Of a DNA stretch of 64,000 nucleotides, positions 44,844-52,597 are shown one piece after another. This DNA is from Alphaproteobacteria bacterium (GTDB taxonomy: Bacteria; Pseudomonadota; Alphaproteobacteria; CALKHQ01). The notes beneath the pieces are model-generated. The model was given only the letters and a program-made list of their open reading frames with translations, was not told the DNA's origin and did no database searches. The stretch's first letter is position 1, and every line of letters begins with the position of its first letter. The translations under genes were made by a program, and so were the position numbers. The stretch lies in NCBI GenBank assembly GCA_041396705.1, contig JAWKYB010000009.1, positions 62,001 to 126,000 of the forward strand, in the 5' to 3' direction.

Positions 44844-44880
44844 GACGGTGCCGCCACGCCGGGGCGCGGGCGGCACCGTC
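44844..44880 (-). terminator. 12-bp hairpin after the polyol binding-protein gene
   Basis: GACGGTGCCGCC (44844-44855) pairs perfectly with GGCGGCACCGTC (44869-44880). It begins 11 bases after the binding-protein stop in the 100-base gap before permease 1. Like the hairpin at 18768-18797, it likely stabilises the upstream transcript or causes partial termination. Confidence 0.55.
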
Positions 44881-44891
44881 GCGCGTCGTGC

Positions 44892-46331
44892 CTATTGCAG
44901 GCCGGCGTCGTAGAGCTGGTTGTTGATGCTCTCGGCCAGTTCGTCGAGGCCCTCGTCGACCGGCACCTCGTTGGCCACCATCTTCTGCAGTGTGGCGGCC
45001 CATTCGGTGGTCAGGTCGAAGAACAGCGGCTGCGGCGTGAAGTAGATCTGCGCCTGCGGCGCCGACACGTCGTGCTGGTGCAGGTAGCCCGGATAGGACG
45101 TGTCGATGCGGTTGCGGAACATCTCGTCGTCCCAGACCGACTGGCGGACCGGGTTGACGAAGTCCATCTCGCGCGCGCCGAACAGGTCGTGCTCGACGCT
45201 GGACGCCCACTGCATGAAGGTCCAGGCCGCGTCCTTCTTCTCGCTGAAGTTGGACATCGACAGCGACCAGATCCACACGTTCGGCGTCGGCGCCTCGGCG
45301 GCCGGATTGGCGGCGAACGGCGCATAGGCGATGTTGCCGGCCTCGGCATTGTCGCCGCCGTTCATGAAGTAGCCCAGGATGTCGGCGTCGAAGATCATCG
45401 CCGACGCGCCGGCGCCGAGGTCGGTGCCGACCTGGTACCAGGTGTAGGTCGACCAGTCGCGCGGACCGGAGTCCTGGATCATCTTCACCCACTGGGCGTG
45501 GACGGCCTTCGATTCCGCGGTGTTCATCGCGGCCGACCGCACGCCGTCGTTCACGGTCAGGTCGCGCTGGCCGAAGTTCGAATAGCCGGACAGGAAGCCG
45601 GGGTGGATGGTCGCCCAGGAGCGCGAGCCGCGCACGCCGATGCCGTAGGGCCCGCCCAGGTCGGCGGTCAGCTTGGCCGCGGTCTCGATCAGCTCGTCCA
45701 TGTTCTTCGGCGCCTCGACCCCGACGCGCTCGAACATGGTGCGGTTGTAGGACAGGTTGTTCAGCTCATAGCCCCACGGAATGCACCACTGCTTGGCGTC
45801 GGCCGAGCCGAGCGCGCCGCCCGGCTCGCCGTTCCACGCGGTCGATGCGCGCAGGCCCGGCAGCACGTCGTCCCAGTTGTAGCCCGGCGCGGTCTTGGCC
45901 GGGTCCATGATCCACTCGTTGAGGTCGGTGATCCAGCCGGCCGGGCCGTAGGTCCAGGTCATGTAGGCGCCGGTCATGAAGGCGTCGTATTCCGACGAGC
46001 TCGACGACAGCGCCGCGGTCACCTTGTCGAAATACACGTCCTCCGGAAAGATGTCGTACTGGACGTCCATCCCGGTCATCGCCTTGAACGTGTCGATGTT
46101 GGCGATCATGGCGTCGGCATAGGGGTGCTTGTTCAGCAGCAGCTTCACGGTGGTGCCGCTGTGGGCCTGCCAGTCGAAATCGGCGGCCAGCGCGTCGGAC
46201 GCCGCGCGCCCCAGCAGCAGGTTGGCCGTGCCCAGGCCGATGCCCAGCTGGGCCGACCGGTTGAGCAACTCGCGCCGGCTCAACTTGCGCCGGACGAACT
46301 GCCTGAAGAGGTCCTGTTCCTTCTCGTACAT
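44892..46331 (-). CDS. polyol ABC importer, Tat-exported family-1 binding protein
   Basis: A 479-residue periplasmic protein of the family-1 (MalE/UgpB-like) class. The N-terminus has an extended cytoplasmic-like lead (MYEKEQDLFRQFVRRK) and a twin-arginine signal (LSRRELLNRSAQLGIGLG), with cleavage probably after DALA. Mature-protein landmarks are TVKLLLNKHPYADAMIANID, EYDAFMTGAYMTWTYGPAGW, WCIPWGYELNNLSYNRTMFE and FMQWASSVEHDLFGAREMDF. Such proteins in Rhizobium bind glycerol and related polyols. ATG 46331 follows GGAGGAG. It comes just after the SorC regulator gene on the same strand. Confidence 0.92.
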   Translation of the reverse strand: MYEKEQDLFRQFVRRKLSRRELLNRSAQLGIGLGTANLLLGRAASDALAADFDWQAHSGTTVKLLLNKHPYADAMIANIDTFKAMTGMDVQYDIFPEDVYFDKVTAALSSSSSEYDAFMTGAYMTWTYGPAGWITDLNEWIMDPAKTAPGYNWDDVLPGLRASTAWNGEPGGALGSADAKQWCIPWGYELNNLSYNRTMFERVGVEAPKNMDELIETAAKLTADLGGPYGIGVRGSRSWATIHPGFLSGYSNFGQRDLTVNDGVRSAAMNTAESKAVHAQWVKMIQDSGPRDWSTYTWYQVGTDLGAGASAMIFDADILGYFMNGGDNAEAGNIAYAPFAANPAAEAPTPNVWIWSLSMSNFSEKKDAAWTFMQWASSVEHDLFGAREMDFVNPVRQSVWDDEMFRNRIDTSYPGYLHQHDVSAPQAQIYFTPQPLFFDLTTEWAATLQKMVANEVPVDEGLDELAESINNQLYDAGLQ

Positions 46332-46344
46332 CTCGTCTCCTCCA

Positions 46345-46358
46345 CTTGTGTTTGTGCG
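46345..46358 (+). promoter_or_regulatory. possible third copy of a SorC-type site
   Basis: CTTGTGTTTGTGCG, 14 bases before the polyol binding-protein start, matches 11 of 14 positions of the site at 54151-54164 ahead of the other FGGY operon, and has the same orientation relative to the downstream gene. Short and partly overlapping the ribosome site, so it may be chance. Confidence 0.25.
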
Positions 46359-46381
46359 GGGCCTTGCGGCGGCCCTCTTGC

Positions 46382-47377
46382 TTAGTGCCGGCCGTCTTGC
46401 GGCGAACCGGGCGTCGGTGAAACAAGGGCAGCGGCGGTCCTTTCGTCGGTGATCAGACCCCCGAGCAGGCCGCTCGACAGGATCGAGCGGATCGCGGGCA
46501 CCTTGGCGGTGCCGCCGGCGATCGCGACCAGGCGCCGGCCGCTGATCTGTTCCGGCGGAACCGACAGGGTGCGGTCGCTGAGGTGGCTGCGCACCGGCGC
46601 GCCCGCGGCGTCGTAGAAATGGCCGAGCAGCTCGCCGCAGCCGCCGGCAGCCTTCACGTCGTCCATCTCTGCCCGCTCGATGGTGCGGGTCGAGATCAGC
46701 GAGGCCTCGGGTTCGACGGTGCCGATGCCGACCAGCATCAGGCCGGCCCGGCTTGCCAGGTCGAACACCTCGCTGATGCCGCGCTGGGCCATCAGCACCC
46801 GGCGGTCCTCGACGCTGTTGGCGACGAAGGGCACCGGCATCACATAGGCCTCGGCGCCGGTGCGCTCGGCCAGGCGATGGATCACGTCATAGGGATTGGC
46901 CGCGAACTTGCGGGTCAGACCGCCGAGCAGCGAGACGAAGCTGGTGCCGCCGGCCGGCATGCGCGGCAGGTGCTCGACCGCGGCGGCCAGCGTGCGGCCG
47001 TGGCCGACGCCGATCACCGCATATTCCTCGCGCTGCAGCGCCAGCCGCAGGAATTCCGCCCCGGCCATGCCCAGCGCGCGCAGCGGCAGCGGCTCGTCGT
47101 CCAGCGTCGGCACCACCTGGCAGCTTTCCAGGCGATAGCGCGCGCACAGCGCCTCCTCCAGCTGGATGCACTCGGCGATCTCGCCGTCGACATAGACCCG
47201 GATCAGGCCTTCCTTGCTGGCACGGGAGATCAGCCGGTGCGCCTTGAGGCTGGAGATGCCGAGCCGCTGGGCGACCTCGGCCTGGGTCATCCCGCCGGCG
47301 AAATGCAGCCATGCCGCCCGGGTGGCGATGCTCGCCGTCCCGTCGTCCCACATGGCCGCGTTGCTGCGCTGCGCCAT
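46382..47377 (-). CDS. SorC/DeoR-type sugar-binding transcriptional regulator 1
   Basis: A 331-residue regulator heading the polyol operon. The N-terminal helix-turn-helix is AAWLHFAGGMTQAEVAQRLG with recognition helix ISSLKAHRLISRASKEGLI. The SorC effector domain follows (AVIGVGHGRTLAAAVEHLP, FVSLLGGLTRKF, DLASRAGLMLVGIGTVEP, LVAIAGGTAKVPAIRSILSS). The effector is normally a phosphorylated sugar or polyol; EryD of erythritol operons belongs to this family. The start is uncertain: ATG 47377 is the family-like one, and an ATG at 47419 adds 14 Arg/Pro-rich residues. It presumably regulates the whole leftward operon, including itself. Confidence 0.9.
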   Translation of the reverse strand: MAQRSNAAMWDDGTASIATRAAWLHFAGGMTQAEVAQRLGISSLKAHRLISRASKEGLIRVYVDGEIAECIQLEEALCARYRLESCQVVPTLDDEPLPLRALGMAGAEFLRLALQREEYAVIGVGHGRTLAAAVEHLPRMPAGGTSFVSLLGGLTRKFAANPYDVIHRLAERTGAEAYVMPVPFVANSVEDRRVLMAQRGISEVFDLASRAGLMLVGIGTVEPEASLISTRTIERAEMDDVKAAGGCGELLGHFYDAAGAPVRSHLSDRTLSVPPEQISGRRLVAIAGGTAKVPAIRSILSSGLLGGLITDERTAAALVSPTPGSPQDGRH

Positions 47378-47725
47378 CGCTCCCCATCGCGGCGGCCGGC
47401 GCGCCGCCGGTCTCGCCATATATTTTTTTCATTCGCTGATATTTCTTTCGCCCCTGCCGCGATCTGTCAAGACCGGCGAGACGCGCGCCGGAATGCGCAC
47501 GCGTGCGACGGGCCGGCGGTCCGCCGAACCGAAGGCAAAGCCGGTGCGGCGTGGCGGCGCGGAGCGGGTGGCGAAAGTGGGGATGGTTGCCGGCAAAGCC
47601 GGCCGATGGCCTGCCGCGGCGTCGGGGTCGGGCCAGGCGGCGGGCCGCAGCGACGCTGCGGCGCGAGGCAAGGGCAGAGACCGGCATCCCGGGTGCGCCG
47701 GGATGCCGGAAATCGGCTCAGGCGA
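47378..47725. other. gene-free interval with an A/T-rich promoter patch and a terminator
   Basis: 348 bases without a gene. The part next to the SorC gene (47417-47455) is markedly A/T-rich (ATATATTTTTTTC, GATATTTCTTTCG) and is the likely promoter-operator of the polyol operon. The middle is GC-rich with nothing recognisable. The far end carries the perfect 12-bp hairpin at 47681-47709. Confidence 0.5.
47681..47709 (-). terminator. 12-bp hairpin downstream of CspA copy 3
   Basis: CCGGCATCCCGG pairs perfectly with CCGGGATGCCGG (loop GTGCG), 16 bases past the csp stop; the following leftward sequence TCTCTGCCC is only weakly U-rich. Confidence 0.6.
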
Positions 47726-47935
47726 TCAGATCGCCCGCAGGTTGCCGGCGGAAACGCGGCCCTTCTTCGGGTCGTGCTCCAGCTCGTAGCTGAGCTTCTG
47801 GCCCTCGTTCGGGGCGCTGAGACCGGAGCGCTCGACGGCGCTGATGTGGACGAACACGTCCTTGCCGCCGTCGTCGGGCTGGATGAACCCGTAGCCCTTC
47901 ATCGTGTTGAACCATTTCACTGTACCGGTCGGCAT
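47726..47935 (-). CDS. CspA-family cold-shock protein, copy 3
   Basis: A 69-residue cold-shock domain protein, MPTGTVKWFNTMKGYGFI, with RNP1 KGYGFIQP and RNP2 DVFVHISAV. It is more diverged from copies 1 and 2, ending ELEHDPKKGRVSAGNLRAI. ATG 47935 follows AGAGGAG. It lies 123 bases downstream of the DEAD-box helicase on the same strand, a pairing of cold-induced RNA-remodelling proteins. It lacks the leader elements shared by copies 1 and 2 and has no small basic partner gene. Confidence 0.95.
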   Translation of the reverse strand: MPTGTVKWFNTMKGYGFIQPDDGGKDVFVHISAVERSGLSAPNEGQKLSYELEHDPKKGRVSAGNLRAI

Positions 47936-48015
47936 CTCGATCGCTCCTCTAAGCTGGTGGCCGGTTTCGGGGGTGTGGGGTAGAGCAACGGACTGCCTTG
48001 ATCGGCCTCCCGGAC

Positions 48016-48031
48016 CCCCGCTTGCGCGGGG
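48016..48031 (-). terminator. short hairpin after the DEAD-box helicase gene
   Basis: CCCCGC / GCGGGG with loop TTGC, 28 bases beyond the helicase stop, in the gap before CspA copy 3. Weak without a U run. Confidence 0.35.
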
Positions 48032-48058
48032 CGTTGCCAGCCCGGGTCTGCCCGCCTG

Positions 48059-49345
48059 TCAGGCTGCTGCCTGAAATCCCTTGCGCTGACCGACCCGCGA
48101 ACGCCGCTTGCGCGGCCCTCCGTGGGTTACGGTTGGTTTGTCCTGGCCGGTCTGGCCGCCCGCGCGCGGACGGCCTTTGCCGGTCCGCGGCGTGTTAGCG
48201 CAGGATTGTGTCGGCGGTGTGCCGCCGGCGACGGTCATCGTCAGTCCGGTGCGGCGCTCGATTTCCCGCAGCGCCGCGTGCTCGGCGGCGTCGCAGAAGG
48301 TGATGGCGGTGCCGCTGGCGCCCGCCCGGGCCGTGCGGCCGATGCGGTGGACATAGCTGTCCACCTCCACCGGCAGGTCGAAGTTGATCACGTGCGAGAC
48401 GTCGGCGACATCGATGCCGCGGGCGGCGATGTCGGTGGCGACCAGCACCCGCGCGCTGCCGTCGCGGAAACGGGCCAGCGAGCCCTGGCGGGCCGACTGG
48501 CTCTTGTTGCCGTGGATCGCCTCCGCCCGCGTGCCACCCTGGACCAGGTGCTTCGCGACGCGGTTGGCGCCGTGCTTGGTACGGGTGAACACGATGGCGC
48601 GCGCGATGTCGGGATCGCCCAGCAGCCGGTTGAGCAGGCCGCGCTTGTCGGCATTGGCCACGAAATAGACCTGCTGGGCGATCGCGGCCGGCGCGACGTC
48701 GGTTTTCGACACCGCGACATGCACCGGGTCGCGCAGCAGCGCCTGGGCCAGCCGCGTCACCTCCGCCGGCATGGTGGCGGAGAACATCAGCGTCTGGCGG
48801 TCGTCGGGCAGCGCCAGGGCGATCTTGCGGATGTCGCGGGCGAAGCCGAGGTCGAGCATGCGGTCGGCCTCGTCGAGGACGAAGCAGGCGACCGAGCCGA
48901 GCCGCAGCTCGTCGGTCGACATCAGGTCGACCACGCGGCCGGGCGTTCCGACCACGATGTCGACGCCGCCGGCGAGCCGGCTCGCCTGCGGCCGCCGGGC
49001 GACGCCGCCCAGGATCGGGCAGATGCGCAGGCGCAGGTGGCGTGCGAAGCCGCGCAGGCTTTCCTCGATCTGCAGCGCCAGCTCGCGGGTCGGCGCCAGG
49101 ATCAGCGCGCGGGCCGACCGCGGCGCGGGGCGCCGGCTTTCGGCGGCGAGCCGGTGGAGCAGCGGCAGGCCGAAGGCGGCCGTCTTGCCGGTGCCGGTCT
49201 GCGCGACGCCGACCACGTCGAGGCCGTCGAGAACTACGGGAATTGCGTCCTGTTGGATGGGCGTGGGGTGGGTCAGGTTCAGCGCGCTCAATGCGCGCAG
49301 CACGGGCTCGGCCAAGCCGAGATCCCGGAACGAACGATCTTTCAA
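48059..49345 (-). CDS. DEAD-box ATP-dependent RNA helicase (RhlE-like)
   Basis: A 428-residue helicase that unwinds RNA duplexes. Q motif (FRDLGLAEPVLRAL, PTPIQQDAIPVVL), motif I AQTGTGKTAAFGLPLL, Ia APTRELALQ, GG (GGVARRP), Ib TPGRVVDL, II VLDEADRM, III SATMP, then IV (AIVFTRTKHGANRVAKHL), V ATDIAARGIDV and VI HRIGRTARAG are all present. The tail is short and basic (RPRAGGQTGQ, RKRRSRVGQRKG), as in RhlE proteins. A TTG at 49345 with AAGGA upstream is preferred; another TTG at 49396 is possible. It probably shares a transcript with CspA copy 3. Confidence 0.94.
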   Translation of the reverse strand: MKDRSFRDLGLAEPVLRALSALNLTHPTPIQQDAIPVVLDGLDVVGVAQTGTGKTAAFGLPLLHRLAAESRRPAPRSARALILAPTRELALQIEESLRGFARHLRLRICPILGGVARRPQASRLAGGVDIVVGTPGRVVDLMSTDELRLGSVACFVLDEADRMLDLGFARDIRKIALALPDDRQTLMFSATMPAEVTRLAQALLRDPVHVAVSKTDVAPAAIAQQVYFVANADKRGLLNRLLGDPDIARAIVFTRTKHGANRVAKHLVQGGTRAEAIHGNKSQSARQGSLARFRDGSARVLVATDIAARGIDVADVSHVINFDLPVEVDSYVHRIGRTARAGASGTAITFCDAAEHAALREIERRTGLTMTVAGGTPPTQSCANTPRTGKGRPRAGGQTGQDKPTVTHGGPRKRRSRVGQRKGFQAAA

Positions 49346-49730
49346 GCTGGAAGTGTCCTTATGCGCCGGCGGAGCCCCACGGGGTGGGGTCGGCAAAACG
49401 GCGCGGGTTATCGCCTACCATACGCGATGGTGATGAGGCGGAAGGGTCAACACGATATGTCATGGGGTGTGCTCGGGGGCGGCAGCTTCATAACTCCAAA
49501 CGCTGCCGATCGCGTATTCGCGAGACAATGTTGCATACTTGTCCCACATAAGTCACGCCCGGTCAAGGTTCCTGGCGCCGGCGGCTCGGCGGGCGCCAAC
49601 GGGCGCCTTTCGCCGGGGTGCCGGATCGGAGTAGCATGCCGCCTGCCAAGGCCGAAGCGACCCGTCGCGACATCGGCGCCACCAGGCGCTTTCCGGCCGT
49701 CCCGGGCAGGCCCAATCGAACGAGGACAGC
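49346..49730. other. gene-free interval between helicase and rpiB, both promoters
   Basis: 385 bases between divergently oriented genes. No credible coding region is seen. The stretch 49485-49560 is A/T-richer (CATAACTCCAAACG, GACAATGTTGCATACTTG) and probably holds the promoter or long leader of the helicase; cold-shock helicases often have long leaders. The part next to rpiB is GC-rich. Confidence 0.4.
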
Positions 49731-50192
49731 ATGAAGAGGATCATCGTCGGTGCCGACCATCTCGGCCTGCAGCTGAAGGACGCGCTGGTCGCCCATCTGC
49801 GCCAGCAGGGTTGGACCGTCGAGGACATCGGCGTGCACAGCGAGGATCCGGTCGACTATCCCGACATCGCGCTGACGCTGGCCACCCGCATCGCGTCCGG
49901 CGAGTTCGGCCGCGGCGTCCTGGTCTGCGGCACCGGTGCCGGCATGGCCATCACCGCCAACAAGGTTCCGGGAGTCCGCGCGGTCGCCGTCAACGACCCC
50001 TATACAGCCGAGCGCGCGATCGCTTCGAACAATGCGCAGGTGATCTGCTTCGGCCAGCGGGTCACCGGCGAGTATCCGGCGATCATGTATCTCGACATCT
50101 GGCTCGCCAACGAGTTCCAGGCCGAGCGGTCCGGCAAGAAGGTCGCCAAGATCGACGCGGTCGAGGACCGCTTCCGTCCCGCAGCCGAATAG
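49731..50192 (+). CDS. rpiB: RpiB-family sugar-phosphate isomerase
   Basis: A 153-residue aldose-ketose isomerase of the RpiB/LacAB family. It has MKRIIVGADHLGLQLKDAL, GWTVEDIGVHSEDPVDYPD, the active-site Cys block GVLVCGTGAGMAITANKVPG, and ASNNAQVICFGQRVTG. Canonical RpiB interconverts ribose-5- and ribulose-5-phosphate; the paralogue EryI acts on tetrose phosphates in Brucella erythritol catabolism. Its position between two polyol clusters makes a tetrose or pentose phosphate from those pathways a likely substrate (inference). ATG 49731 has GAGGA upstream. It converges on the GpsA-type gene. Confidence 0.92.
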   Translation: MKRIIVGADHLGLQLKDALVAHLRQQGWTVEDIGVHSEDPVDYPDIALTLATRIASGEFGRGVLVCGTGAGMAITANKVPGVRAVAVNDPYTAERAIASNNAQVICFGQRVTGEYPAIMYLDIWLANEFQAERSGKKVAKIDAVEDRFRPAAE

Positions 50193-50202
50193 CGCCGACC
50201 GC

Positions 50203-50218
50203 CGGCCGTGCCCGGCCG
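50203..50218. terminator. short palindrome between converging rpiB and GpsA-type genes
   Basis: CGGCCG / CGGCCG with loop TGCC in the 30-base gap between the stops; possible shared terminator, weak. Confidence 0.3.
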
Positions 50219-50222
50219 CCTG

Positions 50223-51269
50223 TCAGATCAGGTGGTCGGGCTCGTAGGTGAACGGCGCATCGTCGAGGATCGAGGCGAGCAGCGCGACGGTCATCGGCAG
50301 CTGGGCTGCGTCGAGGCGCCCGGCACGGATCGCGGCGGCGAGGCCGGGCGCCAGGGCGCGGCCGGTGTCCACGCCCTCCACCGTCTCGCCGGCCATCGGG
50401 CCGGCGCAGGCCTGGGCGATGGTCATGCCCCGGCCGAGGTGGCGGCCGAGCCGGCTGTTGCGGCCGCCGCCGACGGTGACGTGCAGGTCGCCCATGCCGG
50501 CGAGGCCGGTGGCGGTGGCATCGCGGCCGCCGAGCCAGCCGACGATCCGGCGCAGCTCCTGCTGCGCCTGGGTGAAGCCGAACGAGGCGGCGTTCAGCGA
50601 CCAGGGATTCTCGCCGGCGCCGTGGCGCGCCGCGATGGCGCTGACCGCGATCGCCATGAAGTTCTTCATCGGCGCGGCCACCTCGACGCCCATCAGGTCG
50701 TCGGTGGCATGGGTGCGGTAATAGGGCGTCTGCATCAGCGCGCAGGCCGCAGCGACCGCGGCAGGGTCGCTGCCGCCATAGATCACGGCGGTCAGCCGGC
50801 GCAGGCCCAATTCCTTCGCGATGCAGGGGCCGCCGATGCCGATCAGCGGGCTGCCGCCCAGCCCCTTGGCCTGCAGCGTATCGGCGATCACCGCCGGCAT
50901 GATCCGCGGCGGGCGGTCCGCGCCGGCCTCGTCCAGGCCCTTGGTCATCAGGGCGACCGGCCGTTCGGCCGTCATCAGTCGGCCGAGCAGGTCGGCGGCC
51001 CAGCGGATGCCCGGACTGCTGACCGCGACCATGATCAGGTCGGCCTCGGCGAGGTCGGCGGGCGTCAGCGCTTCGAAGTCGACCGGCTGCACCGTCTGCG
51101 GCAGGGCGGCGCCCAGGCGCGGATGCGCGCCGCGGTCGGCGCGCAGCGCGGCAACGATGTCGCGGTCCAGGTGGGTGCCGGCCAGCGTGACCCGGTGGCC
51201 GCGGTCCGCTGCCGGCACGGAGGCGGCGCTGCCCATCACCCCGGCGCCGATGATCACCACGTTGGCCAT
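50223..51269 (-). CDS. NAD(P)-dependent glycerol-3-phosphate-dehydrogenase-like protein (GpsA type)
   Basis: A 348-residue two-domain dehydrogenase. The Rossmann motif VVIIGAGVMGSAASVPAADR opens it; ADLIMVAVSSPGIRWAADLL, LIGIGGPCIAKELGLRRLTA, the catalytic-Lys region GVEVAAPMKNFMAIAVSAIA and GLAGMGDLHVTVGGGRNSRL follow the GpsA pattern. GpsA makes sn-glycerol-3-phosphate, but the context (third gene of an FGGY-kinase operon) suggests a catabolic role on a polyol phosphate. ATG 51269 has GGGGAA upstream and lies 11 bases after the AraM-type gene. Confidence 0.87.
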   Translation of the reverse strand: MANVVIIGAGVMGSAASVPAADRGHRVTLAGTHLDRDIVAALRADRGAHPRLGAALPQTVQPVDFEALTPADLAEADLIMVAVSSPGIRWAADLLGRLMTAERPVALMTKGLDEAGADRPPRIMPAVIADTLQAKGLGGSPLIGIGGPCIAKELGLRRLTAVIYGGSDPAAVAAACALMQTPYYRTHATDDLMGVEVAAPMKNFMAIAVSAIAARHGAGENPWSLNAASFGFTQAQQELRRIVGWLGGRDATATGLAGMGDLHVTVGGGRNSRLGRHLGRGMTIAQACAGPMAGETVEGVDTGRALAPGLAAAIRAGRLDAAQLPMTVALLASILDDAPFTYEPDHLI

Positions 51270-51280
51270 CGGCCGTTCCC

Positions 51281-52597
51281 CTATTGCGCCGTCGCCGCGA
51301 AGGCCTCGAGCTGGCCGGACTCGGCGGCGAGATCGAGGATGGAATAGCGGTCGCGGGTGAAACGCGCGTCGACGATGTCGGCGCGGTAGAAGGCGACGTC
51401 GAGCCCCAGCTCGGCGGCCGTGCGCGGCGCGCCCGCCTTGGTCATCGGCTCCCACAGCCGCGCGAACGGCAGCATCGCCGCGCGCAGCGGCGCGACGAAC
51501 GCGGCCCAGCCGTCGGCCCAGCGCCGGTTCAGCGCGTCGGCCTTGGCGGCGTCCAGCGCCTTGGCGCCGGCCTGGCGGGCGAACTCGTCGGCCATCGCCC
51601 GGCCGTAGCGCTGCGCCAGCCTGTCGTGCGGGATCGTGCTAGGCTGCAGCACCGGTGGGGCGTCGGCGCCGAGGATCCGGTTCTGCAGCGCGGAGACGGT
51701 CAGCGTGGTCACCCCGACCTGCTCGCCGTGCGAGCTTCGCGGATGGCCGGCGCCGGCGAACATGTCGATGTAGTGGGACATCATGTGCTCGGCCATGCTG
51801 CCGCTGTGGGTGGTGCCGGTGAAGCTGGTGCCGAGCCCCATGATCGCGGCGCTGCGCGTCAGCACGGCCAGCGCCGCGACGTCGCCGGTGAGATACTGGT
51901 CGGCGCGGTCGAGCAGGTTGTCCTCGTCATAGGCCAGCAACTCGAAGGCGGTGTCGTCGTACAGCGTGTCGTGGATCAGGTGCTGCAGCAGCCAGTCGAC
52001 CTGGGCGGTGGTCCGGCAGATCACGTCGGCGAAGGCGGCGGTGATCAGCCGCGGCGGGCTCTTGGCCAGGATCGACAGGTCGAAGAACACGCCGCGCGCG
52101 GCATGGCAGGTCACCGACCGCTTGAAGCCGCCGAACGAGACCGAGGCGGTCGGCGTGGTGTAGGCGTTCATCGGCGAGGTCGGGAACACCGAGTAGCTGC
52201 GCTTGTCGAGGAAGGTGGCGTATTTGACGCTGTCGCTGACGGTGCCGGAGCCGATCGCAACCAGCGCGTCGGCGCCGCGGCTCAATTCGCGCAGTTCTGC
52301 GACGCCCTCGTCGCTGCACCGCGGCTTTGCCCAGATCAGCGGCTCGATCGCGCCGTGGCCGCTCAGCGCCCGGTGGACGCGATGACCCAGCACCTCCCAG
52401 GTGACCGCGTCAGCCACCACCTGCAGCGACTGGCCGCGATGCAGCGGCAGCACCAGCTCCGCCTCGGCGCCGTCCAGGTTCTCGGCGATGACGATGTTGT
52501 CGATCGGAATCCGCGCCGGCTTGCCGGTGCGCGGGTGGTGCCAGGTGCCCGCGACCAGCGCGTCGATCACGCCGCCCAGGCTGCCCGCCGTGCTCAT
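51281..52597 (-). CDS. AraM/glycerol-1-phosphate-dehydrogenase-type alcohol dehydrogenase
   Basis: A 438-residue metal-dependent dehydrogenase of the Fe-ADH superfamily, AraM/EgsA branch. The NAD site reads LVAIGSGTVSDSVKYATF and FPTSPMNAYTTPTASVS. Metal ligands are the Asp in AAFADVICRTTAQVDW and the histidines in HSGSMAEHMMSHYIDM and GHPRSSHGEQVGV. AraM enzymes oxidise or form glycerol-1-phosphate and related polyol phosphates. Here it sits between an FGGY kinase and a GpsA-type dehydrogenase, so it likely oxidises the phosphorylated polyol. Its start overlaps the kinase stop (ATGA). Confidence 0.87.
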   Translation of the reverse strand: MSTAGSLGGVIDALVAGTWHHPRTGKPARIPIDNIVIAENLDGAEAELVLPLHRGQSLQVVADAVTWEVLGHRVHRALSGHGAIEPLIWAKPRCSDEGVAELRELSRGADALVAIGSGTVSDSVKYATFLDKRSYSVFPTSPMNAYTTPTASVSFGGFKRSVTCHAARGVFFDLSILAKSPPRLITAAFADVICRTTAQVDWLLQHLIHDTLYDDTAFELLAYDEDNLLDRADQYLTGDVAALAVLTRSAAIMGLGTSFTGTTHSGSMAEHMMSHYIDMFAGAGHPRSSHGEQVGVTTLTVSALQNRILGADAPPVLQPSTIPHDRLAQRYGRAMADEFARQAGAKALDAAKADALNRRWADGWAAFVAPLRAAMLPFARLWEPMTKAGAPRTAAELGLDVAFYRADIVDARFTRDRYSILDLAAESGQLEAFAATAQ

